Positions 13,790 to 20,450 of a stretch of DNA of 22,557 nucleotides are shown here, piece by piece. Numbering within the stretch: position 1 is the stretch's first letter; every line of letters begins with the position of its first letter. The notes under the pieces are model-generated. The model saw nothing but the letters and a program-made list of their open reading frames with translations, was not told the origin of the DNA and did not search any database. This DNA is from Syntrophaceae bacterium PtaB.Bin038. GTDB taxonomy: Bacteria > Desulfobacterota > Syntrophia > Syntrophales > UBA2192. Made by a program: the position numbers and the translations under genes. The stretch is taken from assembly GCA_002067855.1 (NCBI GenBank), contig MVQS01000423.1, forward strand, positions 1-22,557. The letters are read 5' to 3'.

Positions 13790-13870
13790 ATGAAAAAGGC
13801 GACAAAAGAGATCGGAAAAGACAGGAAGCGCTGGACCGACCCCATGTGCTATCCCGTGTTCGGGAAGTAG
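13790..13870 (+). CDS. Microprotein 4 (26 aa) with W-x-DPM-C core
   Basis: This is the shortest member at 26 residues. ATG 13790 has AGGAGG (13777-13782) seven nt upstream, the strongest binding site of the set. A lysine/arginine-rich stretch (MKKATKEIGKDRKR) is followed by WTDPMCYPVFGK and stop, so the conserved core lies at the extreme C-terminus. This suggests the core itself is the working part and the basic segment a leader or tether. It has a single cysteine. A strong terminator starts 51 nt after the stop and closes the cluster. No function is known to me. Confidence 0.7.
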   Translation: MKKATKEIGKDRKRWTDPMCYPVFGK

Positions 13871-13921
13871 GGCCGCAAGGGCACCCCGCGCGACGGCAAA
13901 CGAGACGTTCCCTCTTCGGAT

Positions 13922-13955
13922 GGCCTCCTCCGGGTTGACCGGCGGAGGCCTTTCT
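13922..13955 (+). terminator. Rho-independent terminator closing the microprotein cluster
   Basis: GGCCTCCTCCGG (13922-13933) pairs with CCGGCGGAGGCC (13939-13950) with a single internal mismatch and a 5-nt loop, then TTTCT. It lies 51 nt after the last microprotein stop on the same strand. Confidence 0.8.
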
Positions 13956-14058
13956 GCGCTTCAACGGCCACCCTCGTTCTCGCCCGCTCGGACCCCCTCG
14001 CCTGTCGGGGACAACGTCTTCACGACCGCCCTTCAGCGGGGTCTGATGAACGCACTCC

Positions 14059-14328
14059 TCATCCGGGTTTCCTGTACACTTCCTTCCCGTGTCCCACAGT
14101 CAGCACGACCAACCGTTCTTCCTGTCGGTCGATGGAGTAAATGACCCTGTAATCCCCGCACCGGTAACGGAATAGGCCGCGGAAGATTCCCTTCAGGGGT
14201 TTCCCGAGGGCGAGGGGGTCTTCCGAAAGGTGATCATCGACCTTGTCCACGAACTCCCTCGCCCCGGCCTCGTCGAGCCTCCTGAGATCCTCGACGGCGG
14301 TTTCATGCCAGGTCACTTTATAGCCCAA
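14059..14328 (-). CDS. RelE/ParE-superfamily toxin
   Basis: This 89-residue protein starts at TTG 14328, which follows GGAGGT by 11 nt and overlaps the antitoxin end by 11 nt; a GTG at 14316 is the alternative. It has the usual RelE layout: KVTWHETAVEDLRRL at the N-terminus, helix EAGAREFVDKVDDHL, then PLKGIFRGLFRYRCGDYRVI and YSIDRQEERLVVLTVGH, ending in KEVYRK. Basic residues and the terminal Tyr used by RelE to cut ribosome-bound mRNA are present, although the His-Arg pair often seen near the end reads His-Gly here. The alternative is ParE-like action on gyrase; the sequence favours RelE. The paired antitoxin lies directly upstream in the same transcript. Confidence 0.88.
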   Translation of the reverse strand: MGYKVTWHETAVEDLRRLDEAGAREFVDKVDDHLSEDPLALGKPLKGIFRGLFRYRCGDYRVIYSIDRQEERLVVLTVGHGKEVYRKPG

Positions 14329-14536
14329 GGAATTTCTTGACCTCCTTGCTCGTGCAATATTTTGCGTTTTTTTCGGAGGTGCGCTCGAGGGCCAGGTAAG
14401 CCTCTTCATACTCATCAAGGTATTTCTCCAGCATGTCCTTGATGTAGAAGCTTTTGGGCCTCCTGGTCTTTTCAGCAAGGCGTTCGAGTCTCTGCCCGAT
14501 ATCGTCCGAGATCCGTACATTCAACGTCTTCGCCAT
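14318..14536 (-). CDS. RelB/CopG-like antitoxin (ribbon-helix-helix)
   Basis: This 72-residue protein starts at ATG 14536 with GGAGAG 7 nt upstream. The N-terminus (AKTLNVRISDDIGQRLERLAEKTRRPKSF) is a typical ribbon-helix-helix DNA-binding domain: one strand, then two helices with the conserved LAE-x-T-x-RP-KSFY turn. The C-terminal ~35 residues (LEKYLDEYEEAYLALERTSE, then a KKFLGL end) form the helical part that should wrap the toxin. Its stop overlaps the toxin start, so both are made together. It probably represses its own promoter through the short palindromes between 14551 and 14578. Confidence 0.88.
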   Translation of the reverse strand: MAKTLNVRISDDIGQRLERLAEKTRRPKSFYIKDMLEKYLDEYEEAYLALERTSEKNAKYCTSKEVKKFLGL

Positions 14537-14550
14537 GGCAATTCTCTCCG

Positions 14551-14603
14551 CTCATGAGTGGCATATGTGTTACATGTATTACGTGCAGTGCTTGAGATGT
14601 CAA
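14551..14603 (-). promoter_or_regulatory. Toxin-antitoxin promoter and operator region
   Basis: A perfect TTGACA (14603-14598, minus strand) is followed after 16 nt by TAATAC (14581-14576). Between this -10 and the antitoxin ATG are short palindromes TACATGTA (14571-14578), CATATG (14562-14567) and CTCATGAG (14551-14558), suitable for a ribbon-helix-helix repressor. Confidence 0.55.
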
Positions 14604-14658
14604 GTGTTCTTGTCCGGGTCTTGGACTGCAAAGCGGGATCATGCGGGAAGGACGAAAC

Positions 14659-14688
14659 AAAAAAGGGCCGGCCTTGTCTGGCCAGCCC
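14659..14688 (-). terminator. Rho-independent terminator after tRNA-Phe
   Basis: On the minus strand GGGCTGGCC (14688-14680) pairs with GGCCGGCCC (14673-14665) through one wobble and a 6-nt loop, followed by six Ts. It ends the tRNA transcript. Confidence 0.85.
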
Positions 14689-14699
14689 CTTGGTTTTCC

Positions 14700-14775
14700 T
14701 GGTGGGTCAGGGCGGAGTCGAACCGCCGACACTCGGATTTTCAGTCCGATGCTCTACCTGCTGAGCTACCGACCC
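14700..14775 (-). tRNA. tRNA-Phe (GAA), CCA encoded
   Basis: This 76-nt cloverleaf is read on the minus strand. The acceptor stem GGGTCGG pairs with CTGACCC with one G-T pair, the D arm contains AGCTCAGCAGGTAGAGC, and the anticodon arm is TCGGA-CTGAAAA-TCCGA with GAA. The T arm carries GGTTCGACTCC. The discriminator A and CCA tail are encoded. The RDD gene lies just upstream (20 nt) and a clear terminator just downstream. Confidence 0.97.
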
Positions 14776-14795
14776 TTGAGCGCTTCGAAGATGCT

Positions 14796-15317
14796 CTAAC
14801 TAAATAAATTGCCTTGGTTTGTCAAGGCATTTTTTGGCGGGATCTCGACCTCGACGACCCGGTAGAGGTCGATGACGACGGTGCCCGCGATCTTGTCGTG
14901 CCAGCCCTGCTTGCGCCTGTCCGCGCCCGCCCAGAGGAATCCCATGAGCATGGGAACAGCCGAGACGATGTAGCCCACCCAGCGCAGGAAGGCCGTCCCG
15001 AGTCCGATCGGCCCGCCCGCTTCCTCAACGACGCGCAGCCCGAGCAGGCGTTTGCCGGGCGTCTGGCCCGTGGTTCCGTGGCAGTACGTGAAGTAGGCCA
15101 TGTCCAGAAGCAGGGTGACGGCCTGGTAGAGCAGGAAGATCCTGCCTCCCAGGGCCATCAGGGCATCGGGGTCGGCGGTCATGTCGTAGGGCGAGATGCC
15201 GAGCCCGAAGGCCGTCGTTCCGATGACCATCAGGATCATGCCGATGAAGCCCAGGATGATCTTGTCGATCGTGAAGGCGTAGAGCCGCCGCCAGAACCCG
15301 CCGTAGTGACTATCCAT
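14796..15317 (-). CDS. RDD-family membrane protein
   Basis: This 173-residue inner-membrane protein has the RDD signature at its start, YGGFWRRLYAFTIDKIILGF, with the family's Arg and Asp in the first helix. Three to four hydrophobic helices follow (ILGFIGMILMVIGTTAFG, IFLLYQAVTLLLDMAYF, GYIVSAVPMLMGFLW). The loop contains GQTPGKRLLGLRVV, and the C-terminal GWHDKIAGTVVID is also typical. AAGGA lies 5-6 nt upstream of ATG 15317. Proteins of this family are proposed to be transporters (Na+/H+ antiport has been reported for some), but most are uncharacterised. The start overlaps the end of rsmE by 8 nt, showing coupling in the prmA-rsmE unit. It ends 20 nt before tRNA-Phe. Confidence 0.9.
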   Translation of the reverse strand: MDSHYGGFWRRLYAFTIDKIILGFIGMILMVIGTTAFGLGISPYDMTADPDALMALGGRIFLLYQAVTLLLDMAYFTYCHGTTGQTPGKRLLGLRVVEEAGGPIGLGTAFLRWVGYIVSAVPMLMGFLWAGADRRKQGWHDKIAGTVVIDLYRVVEVEIPPKNALTNQGNLFS

Positions 15318-16086
15318 CGCGATCCTTTCTTCCGAGGGCGCCGATCAGCCCGCATTCATACTGGAAAATGGCGAGAATGGCAAGGGCCGCCGTCTCCACC
15401 CGCAGGACGAGCCTGCCGAGGCTCGCGGTGAGAAAGCCCGCCCGCCTCGCCTGCTCCGCCTCCTCGCCCGTGATCCCGCCCTCGGGCCCCACGACGAGGA
15501 AGAACTCCTTTGCCGACCGCGCCCCGGTGCCCTCGAGGATCTCCCGGACGGAGCGTTCCGCTTCGGCCTCCCAGAAGAGGATCTTCACGGCTTCGGTCCC
15601 GGCTTGCGCGAGGGCGTCCCGGAAGGGGAGGGGCTCGGCGATCTCGGGGACGTCTGCGCGGCCGCACTGCTCGGCCGCCTCGGCGGCGATCCGGCGCCAG
15701 CGCTCGAGCCTCCGGGCGGTTCGATCCTCGGTGCGCCTCGGGATCGTTCGGGCGGAGCGGAAGGGGACGATGCGCGACGCGCCGAGCTCCGTGGCCTTCT
15801 GGACGATGAACTCCATCTTGTCGCCCTTGGGCAGGGCCTGGGCAAGGGTGATGCGCACGGGGATCTCGAGGGGGATGCGTTCGCGGGCCGTGATCCGCGC
15901 CGTGCCCTTCCGGCCCTCGAGTCGTTCGATCACGCCGCGGTACTCCCAGCCGGTCCCGTCGAAGAGGAGGATCCTGTCGCCGCTACCCAGGCGCAGAACA
16001 TGGCGCAGGTAGCGAACCGTGTCCTCCGCGAGTTCGACCGTGTCTTTTCCTGCCTGGACGGGGGGGGAGTAGATCCGGGGAATCAT
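15310..16086 (-). CDS. rsmE: 16S rRNA (uracil1498-N3)-methyltransferase RsmE
   Basis: This 258-residue SPOUT-class enzyme methylates N3 of U1498 in 16S rRNA using S-adenosylmethionine. The N-terminal PUA-like domain shows YLRHVLRLGSGDRILLFDG. The catalytic half shows LPKGDKMEFIVQKATELG, the conserved AAEAAEQCGRADVPEI, the cofactor-knot motif VVGPEGG (residues 198-204) and the trefoil end LGRLVLRVETAALAI (223-237). Length and motif order are normal. The start is 3 nt after the prmA stop, with GAAGG inside prmA as its binding site. prmA followed by rsmE is a common bacterial pair, which supports the assignment of both. Confidence 0.97.
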   Translation of the reverse strand: MIPRIYSPPVQAGKDTVELAEDTVRYLRHVLRLGSGDRILLFDGTGWEYRGVIERLEGRKGTARITARERIPLEIPVRITLAQALPKGDKMEFIVQKATELGASRIVPFRSARTIPRRTEDRTARRLERWRRIAAEAAEQCGRADVPEIAEPLPFRDALAQAGTEAVKILFWEAEAERSVREILEGTGARSAKEFFLVVGPEGGITGEEAEQARRAGFLTASLGRLVLRVETAALAILAIFQYECGLIGALGRKDRDG

Positions 16087-16089
16087 CCC

Positions 16090-17049
16090 TCAGGCCTTCG
16101 ACGGCTTTCGGTAGACGTAGCAGACCCACTCCTTGTCGTCCATGACCCTGTGCCGGATCAGGTCGTCGCGGGTGAAGGCCTTCTCCACGTCCTGCCGGTT
16201 CTTCTCGATGATCCCGGAGATGACGAGATAGCCGCCCTTCTCCATCATCTTGACGAGGTGCGACTTGATCTTGATGAGCGTCTCCGCCGTGAGGTTGGCC
16301 ACGATCAGCTCGAAGCTACCCTTGATCCGGGCCACGTCGCTGTTGACGATCACGACGCGGTCGCCCACGTGGTTGACGGCCACGTTCTTGTGGGCGATCT
16401 CCACGGCCTGCGGGTCGATGTCGACGCACAGCACGGTCGAGGCGCCGAGCTTGGCGGCCGAGATGCCCAGGATGCCCGTGCCGGTGCCCACGTCCAGGAC
16501 GCGCCATTTCTGGAAGGAGCGGTCCTTCAGGAGGATCTCCTCCATGGCCTCGAGGCACATGCTCGTCGAGGGGTGCTGGCCCGTCCCGAAGGCCATGCCG
16601 GGGTCGATCTCGATGACCGTCTCGCGGCCCGTGGCGGAGTAACGCTCCCAGGACGGCTTGACGATGATGTTCCTGCTGATCCGAAGGGGCTTGAAGAAGC
16701 GCTTCCAGACCTCGCCCCACTGGGGGTCGACGATGACCTCGGTGTTGAAGGTGGGTTTATCCTGGTCGGGGAAGAGTTCGGCCAGGCAGTCGATGTAGGC
16801 CTGAAGCCGGGCCGCCCGTTTCGCGTCGTCGGCATCGGAGGGGAAATAGGCGTTCAGGACCCGCTCGTCCTGCGTGTCGGGCTCGGGCAGGTCGGAGACC
16901 CCCGGCTCGAGGAACTCCTCGAAGACCCCCTGGGCTCCCATCTCGGTGAGGTAATTTGACAGGGCTTCGTCCAGTGCGGGCGAGGCGTAGAGCTTGAAAC
17001 GAACCCATTTCTCTTTCGGTGCGGCTGACTTGTCCGAGCTGCCGGGCAT
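16090..17049 (-). CDS. prmA: Ribosomal protein L11 methyltransferase PrmA
   Basis: This 319-residue enzyme trimethylates ribosomal protein L11 with S-adenosylmethionine. The ATG at 17049 has GGAAGGAGG 4 nt upstream; further in-frame codons upstream would add 33 unrelated residues. The N-terminal L11-binding part (KWVRFKLYASPALDEALSNY) contains the EEFLEPG region. Conserved motifs are GMAFGTGQHPST (151-162), the cofactor-binding DVGTGTGILGI (186-196), the VDIDP acid and VANLTAE (250-256). It is slightly longer than the usual ~295 because of an extra N-terminal stretch and an insert near 60-100. It is first gene of the prmA-rsmE-RDD unit, with a good promoter about 110 nt upstream. Confidence 0.97.
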   Translation of the reverse strand: MPGSSDKSAAPKEKWVRFKLYASPALDEALSNYLTEMGAQGVFEEFLEPGVSDLPEPDTQDERVLNAYFPSDADDAKRAARLQAYIDCLAELFPDQDKPTFNTEVIVDPQWGEVWKRFFKPLRISRNIIVKPSWERYSATGRETVIEIDPGMAFGTGQHPSTSMCLEAMEEILLKDRSFQKWRVLDVGTGTGILGISAAKLGASTVLCVDIDPQAVEIAHKNVAVNHVGDRVVIVNSDVARIKGSFELIVANLTAETLIKIKSHLVKMMEKGGYLVISGIIEKNRQDVEKAFTRDDLIRHRVMDDKEWVCYVYRKPSKA

Positions 17050-17156
17050 GATGCCTCCTTCCGGTGTCATCCCGCTCGAATCGGGGATGGAAACGCGTCT
17101 TGCGGGCCTTCCGCGCGGGGGAGGGTGGAGAAGCCCCCGGGGATTCACAGAATGGC

Positions 17157-17185
17157 TGTATAGCCTGTTTTTCGAGAGATTTCAA
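17157..17185 (-). promoter_or_regulatory. Sigma-70 promoter for prmA-rsmE-RDD
   Basis: On the minus strand TTGAAA (17185-17180) and TATACA (17162-17157) are separated by exactly 17 nt. The -35 is one arm of the 19-bp palindrome. The start would be near 17150, giving a leader of about 100 nt. Confidence 0.65.
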
Positions 17186-17197
17186 GCAGCTTGAAAT
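17179..17197. promoter_or_regulatory. Perfect 19-bp palindrome between divergent operons
   Basis: ATTTCAAGC (17179-17187) and GCTTGAAAT (17189-17197) flank a single central A. It lies in the prmA/haem intergenic region and contains the -35 box for each direction. A dimeric regulator bound here would cover both promoters. Confidence 0.6.
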
Positions 17198-17219
17198 TTG
17201 CCATGGCTCGTGATAGCTT
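17191..17219 (+). promoter_or_regulatory. Candidate promoter for the haem/sirohaem operon
   Basis: TTGAAA (17191-17196) is followed after 17 nt by TAGCTT (17214-17219), preceded by TG in the extended -10 position (17211-17212). The -10 is weak, matching 3 of 6. The leader would be about 30 nt. Confidence 0.45.
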
Positions 17220-17258
17220 CATCCTTCTATCGAATCAAACGGGAAAACAGCGGATTTC

Positions 17259-18026
17259 ATGAGATATTACCCGATCGGGCTCGACATCGCGGACCGGCGC
17301 TGCATCGTCGTCGGCGGCGGCGAGGTGGGGCAGCGGAAGGCGGAGCGCCTCCTCGAGTGCGGCGCCCGTGTGACCGTCGTGGGCAGGGAACTGACCTCCG
17401 GTCTCGAGGGGCTCGTGCGGGAGGGCCGCGTCGGCCACATCGCGGCCGACTACGACGCAAGCCATCTCGAAGGCGCTTTCCTCGTCATCGGGGCGACGGA
17501 CGACCGCGACGTCAACGACCGGGTCTTCCGCGACGCACGCCGCCGGGGGGTCCTGGCCAACATCGTCGACGACCCGGGCCGCTGCGACTTCATCCTTCCC
17601 GCCCTGTGCCGGCAGGGGGACCTGGTGATCACCGTTGCCACGGGGGGCAGGAGCCCGGCCCTGGCGAAGAAGCTCCGGAAGGAGCTCGAGGAGCGCTACG
17701 GGCCCGAGTACGAGACGCTGCTGAAGATCATGGGCGAGGTCCGCGGCCGCATCCTCGACCGCGGGGAAGGGTCCGACGAGAACCGCAAGGTCTTCGAGGC
17801 CCTGGTGGAGTCCGACATCCTGGAGCGGATCCGCAGGGGGCACTGGAGAAAGGCCGCGGAGACGGTGAAACGGCTGGCGGGTGTTGACATCGACCTCTCC
17901 GCCATCCGGCCGCGGGCCGCAGACCGCCCCTTCGACAGGCGCAGGGCGGCAACGCCGCAGGCCGCGCGGCAGGAAGCAGAGAGAAAAAGGACCGGGGGCC
18001 GGAGTCCGGGGGCCAGAGGCAAATGA
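17259..18026 (+). CDS. Precorrin-2 dehydrogenase / sirohydrochlorin ferrochelatase-type protein (CysG N-terminal domain type)
   Basis: This 255-residue protein corresponds to the N-terminal half of CysG or to Met8p. It oxidises precorrin-2 to sirohydrochlorin with NAD and may insert iron to make sirohaem. The nucleotide-binding start is CIVVGGGEVGQRKAERLL. ATDDRDVN follows. The catalytic-type Asp104 is in ANIVDDPGRCDFILPA, and TGGRSPALAKKLRKELEERYG closes the core. The last ~35 residues are basic and low-complexity (RRRAATPQAARQEAERKRTG), probably disordered and not family-typical. The methyltransferase half is separate here, in the cobA-hemD fusion. Only a weak purine signal precedes ATG 17259. 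It is the first gene of the operon and overlaps the next gene by 4 nt (ATGA). Confidence 0.93.
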   Translation: MRYYPIGLDIADRRCIVVGGGEVGQRKAERLLECGARVTVVGRELTSGLEGLVREGRVGHIAADYDASHLEGAFLVIGATDDRDVNDRVFRDARRRGVLANIVDDPGRCDFILPALCRQGDLVITVATGGRSPALAKKLRKELEERYGPEYETLLKIMGEVRGRILDRGEGSDENRKVFEALVESDILERIRRGHWRKAAETVKRLAGVDIDLSAIRPRAADRPFDRRRAATPQAARQEAERKRTGGRSPGARGK

Positions 18027-18841
18027 TGGAGCCATTGTTCTTCAAGGCGGCCCTGGCGGCCTACTTCGCGGCGACCGCGGGCTACCTCGTGTCGCTCGTG
18101 GCGCGGCGTGTCGTGATGGCCAAGCTCGCCACGTGGGTCCTCGGCCTCGCCGTTGTTCTGCACACCGTGCATTTCCTGGAGATGTACACCGAGCGCGGCT
18201 TCAACGTGGCCGTGAACCTCTTCGAGGCCGTGTCCTTCTTTACCTGGATCGTCTCGGGCGCCTACCTGGCCTTCCAGATGCGGACGAAGACAAGGGTTCT
18301 CGGGGCCATCGTGGCGCCCTTCGCCGTGCTGCTCATGATGCTCGCGTCGATGGGCATCGAGGGCACCCTGGCCATCCCCGACGCGCTGCAGGGGCGGCTC
18401 GTGCCCATCCACGTGACGCTCTCCCTCATCGGCGAGGGGCTCTTCGCCCTTGCCTCTCTCGCGGGCATCATGTACTGCATCCAGGACCGCCAGATCCGCC
18501 GGCGCAGGATGAGCGGCCTTGCCCGGTACCTGCCGTCGCTGGGGGATCTCGACAACATCAATCACGCGGGCCTTCTGTGGGGGTTCCCGCTGCTGACCCT
18601 GGGGCTCATCGTCGGGTCCGTCTGGGCGAGGACGGCCTGGGGAGGGAGCCAGTGGGTCGCGGACCCCAAGACGATCTGGTCGTTTGCCGTGTGGTGCTTC
18701 TACGCCTTTTTGCTGCACCAGCGGCTCGCCATCGGGTGGAAGGGGAGAAAGATCGCCGTGCTGTCCATCGTCGCCCTCGCGGTGCTGATCTCGGCGTTCA
18801 TCGGCGTGAACTTCCTGAGCTCGGTGCACAAGTTCACCTAG
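18023..18841 (+). CDS. CcsA/HemX-like cytochrome c assembly membrane protein
   Basis: This 272-residue protein has about eight transmembrane helices and belongs to the CcmC/CcsA/HemX family. The family's tryptophan-rich haem-handling loop is present as WGGSQWVADPKTIWSF at about residues 207-222, followed by FAVWCFYAFLLHQRL. Conserved histidines lie in VVLHTVHFLEMY, VPIHVTLS and ALLLHQRL-like positions. The position directly before hemA is typical of deltaproteobacterial haem operons, where such proteins are thought to influence haem supply or glutamyl-tRNA reductase levels (the HemX role in Bacillus) or to act in cytochrome c maturation; the sequence does not choose. ATG 18023 overlaps the previous stop; a second ATG at 18026 has better spacing from AGAGG. 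Confidence 0.88.
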   Translation: MMEPLFFKAALAAYFAATAGYLVSLVARRVVMAKLATWVLGLAVVLHTVHFLEMYTERGFNVAVNLFEAVSFFTWIVSGAYLAFQMRTKTRVLGAIVAPFAVLLMMLASMGIEGTLAIPDALQGRLVPIHVTLSLIGEGLFALASLAGIMYCIQDRQIRRRRMSGLARYLPSLGDLDNINHAGLLWGFPLLTLGLIVGSVWARTAWGGSQWVADPKTIWSFAVWCFYAFLLHQRLAIGWKGRKIAVLSIVALAVLISAFIGVNFLSSVHKFT

Positions 18842-18903
18842 CGGGCATTCAACCGTTGCTGCCCGTCGATGCCCTTTCCGTCTCCTCGGGGATGGCGAAC
18901 GTG

Positions 18904-18935
18904 AAGAGCGGAAGAGCGGAAGTCAAGAAGAGCGG
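18904..18935. repeat. Octamer tandem repeat in ccsA-hemA spacer
   Basis: Four contiguous 8-nt units: AAGAGCGG, AAGAGCGG, AAGTCAAG, AAGAGCGG. It belongs in style to the GGAAG-type tracts at 1825-1859, 2341-2439 and 20277-20372, and lies 29 nt before hemA. Confidence 0.65.
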
Positions 18936-18964
18936 ATAAATTTGATGAAGGTTTTCTACCGGCC

Positions 18965-20239
18965 ATGAATGTCATCCTCGTCGGCATGAACCACAAGACC
19001 GCACCCCTGGAGATCCGGGAACGTCTTGCGTTTTCCTGCGGCGACGGCCTGCGCCCGCTCGAGGAGCTCCTGAAGAACCCGGCCGTCCGCGAGGCCCTCT
19101 ACCTGTCGACGTGCAACCGGGTGGAGGTCCTAGCCCGGGCCGGGGACATGGAGGAGGCCATCACGCGGGTGAAGTCCTTCATCCTGCGGCACGGCAACCT
19201 CGATGCCGCCGAGCTGGAGAAGTGCCTCTACGTGCACTGCGGAAGCGACGCCGTGCGCCACCTCTTCCGGGTGGCCTCGAGCCTGGACTCCATGGTGATG
19301 GGCGAGCCCCAGATCCTGGGGCAGGTCAAGGAGGCCTACCGGGACTGCGTGGAGCAGAAAGCCTCGGGGATCATCCTCAACAAGCTGCTCCATCACGCCT
19401 TCCGCACGGCCAAGCGCGTGCGGACGGAGACGGCCATCGCCGGCAACGCCGTCTCGGTGAGCTACGCCGCGGTGGAGATGGCCAAGAAGATCCTGGGGAG
19501 CCTCGAGGGCAGAACGGTCCTGCTGGTGGGGGCGGGCGAGATGTCGGAGCTTGCCGCCCGGCACCTGCTCGCGAACGGGGCGGGAAGGATCATCGTGGCC
19601 AACCGCACCTACGCGCGGGCCGTGCAGGTGGCCGAGGAGATCCACGGGATCCCCGTGGGTTTCGAGCTCCTGGAGGAGAAGCTCCAGGAGGCCGACATCG
19701 TCATCAGCTCCACGGGCGCTGCGGGCTACATCCTCACCCCGGCGATGGTCCAGGGGGCGCTCAAGCGCCGCAAGAACCGCCTGCTCTTTATCATCGACAT
19801 CGCCGTTCCGCGCGACGTGGATCCCGAGGTGGGCCGCATCGACAACGTCTACCTCTTCAACATCGACGACCTGCAGGGGGTGGTCGACGAGAACGTGCGC
19901 AACCGCCTCCAGGAGGCCGAGAAGGCCGAGGGCATCATCGGCGAGGAGGTCCTGAAGTTCTCCGAGTGGTACAATACCCTCGAGGTGGTCCCCACGATCG
20001 TCTCCCTGCGGGAGAAGGCGGAGTCGATCCTGCGGGCCGAGCTGGAGCGGTCCGGGTCGTGGCTTCGGGCCCTCGGCGAGGAGGACCGGAAGAACGTCGA
20101 GATCCTCGCGACGCAGATCATCAACAAGATCCTCCACGACCCCGTCACAGGGCTCAAGGAGGAGAGCCAGTCCAACGGGGCCATGCCGTACGTGGCAGCC
20201 ATCCGGAAACTCTTTCGCCTCGAGAGCGAGGAACCATGA
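18965..20239 (+). CDS. hemA: Glutamyl-tRNA reductase HemA
   Basis: This 424-residue enzyme reduces glutamyl-tRNA(Glu) to glutamate-1-semialdehyde with NADPH, the committed step of the C5 tetrapyrrole pathway. Signature features are visible: N-terminal NVILVGMNHKTAPLEIRERL, the catalytic Cys50 in YLSTCNRVEV and the MGEPQILGQVKEAYRD motif (112-127). The NADPH-binding LVGAGEMSELAARHL follows at 187-201, then IIVANRT. The C-terminal helical dimerisation domain ends in a normal way. Its length is standard. The purine signal before ATG 18965 is weak (GAAGG is about 13 nt away). A GGAAG-type repeat tract lies just upstream and another just downstream, so this gene sits between two repeat-bearing spacers inside the operon. 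Confidence 0.97.
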   Translation: MNVILVGMNHKTAPLEIRERLAFSCGDGLRPLEELLKNPAVREALYLSTCNRVEVLARAGDMEEAITRVKSFILRHGNLDAAELEKCLYVHCGSDAVRHLFRVASSLDSMVMGEPQILGQVKEAYRDCVEQKASGIILNKLLHHAFRTAKRVRTETAIAGNAVSVSYAAVEMAKKILGSLEGRTVLLVGAGEMSELAARHLLANGAGRIIVANRTYARAVQVAEEIHGIPVGFELLEEKLQEADIVISSTGAAGYILTPAMVQGALKRRKNRLLFIIDIAVPRDVDPEVGRIDNVYLFNIDDLQGVVDENVRNRLQEAEKAEGIIGEEVLKFSEWYNTLEVVPTIVSLREKAESILRAELERSGSWLRALGEEDRKNVEILATQIINKILHDPVTGLKEESQSNGAMPYVAAIRKLFRLESEEP

Positions 20240-20276
20240 GGTCGCGTCGATTGGACATGTTTCGAGCATCGAGTCT

Positions 20277-20372
20277 GCGAAGAGCGGAAGGTAGGAAGCG
20301 ATGAAGAGCGGAGGCAGATGGGAATCTTTGTTCGATCCCGCTCTTCTGCTCTTCCGCGCTTCCTAACTTCAT
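20277..20372. repeat. Fold-back GGAAG-type repeat in hemA-hemC spacer
   Basis: The left arm (20277-20311), built of GAAGAGCGG and GGAAG units, is answered by an inverted right arm (20338-20372). GAAGAGCGG (20303-20311) pairs perfectly with CCGCTCTTC (20338-20346) around a 26-nt loop. Outer pairing of TAGGAAGCG with CGCTTCCTA also holds but with a shifted register. Confidence 0.6.
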
Positions 20373-20450
20373 GGCGTCGGGAGCAACAGCATCGGGTTGC
20401 CTGATCGGCGCCAGGAAAAGAATTAGCAAAGGAGAACGAACATCGGAAGG

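Noticed and set aside
14059..14520. Longer toxin frame (153 codons)
   Set aside because: The upstream part overlaps the antitoxin in another frame. The toxin family is about 90 residues and a well-placed TTG exists.
10500..14775. Direct repeat of the tRNA-Phe 3' end as an attachment site
   Set aside because: I looked for a second copy of the tRNA 3' segment to the left and saw none in the window.
14454..14807. Plus-strand open frame across the tRNA
   Set aside because: It is antisense to tRNA-Phe and the antitoxin. The WVRAESNRRHSDFQSDAL stretch is the usual false peptide from reading a tRNA gene backwards.
19130..20269. Minus-strand open frame of 379 codons opposite hemA
   Set aside because: hemA is certain on the plus strand, and the antisense translation is low-complexity and His/Asp/Leu-rich.
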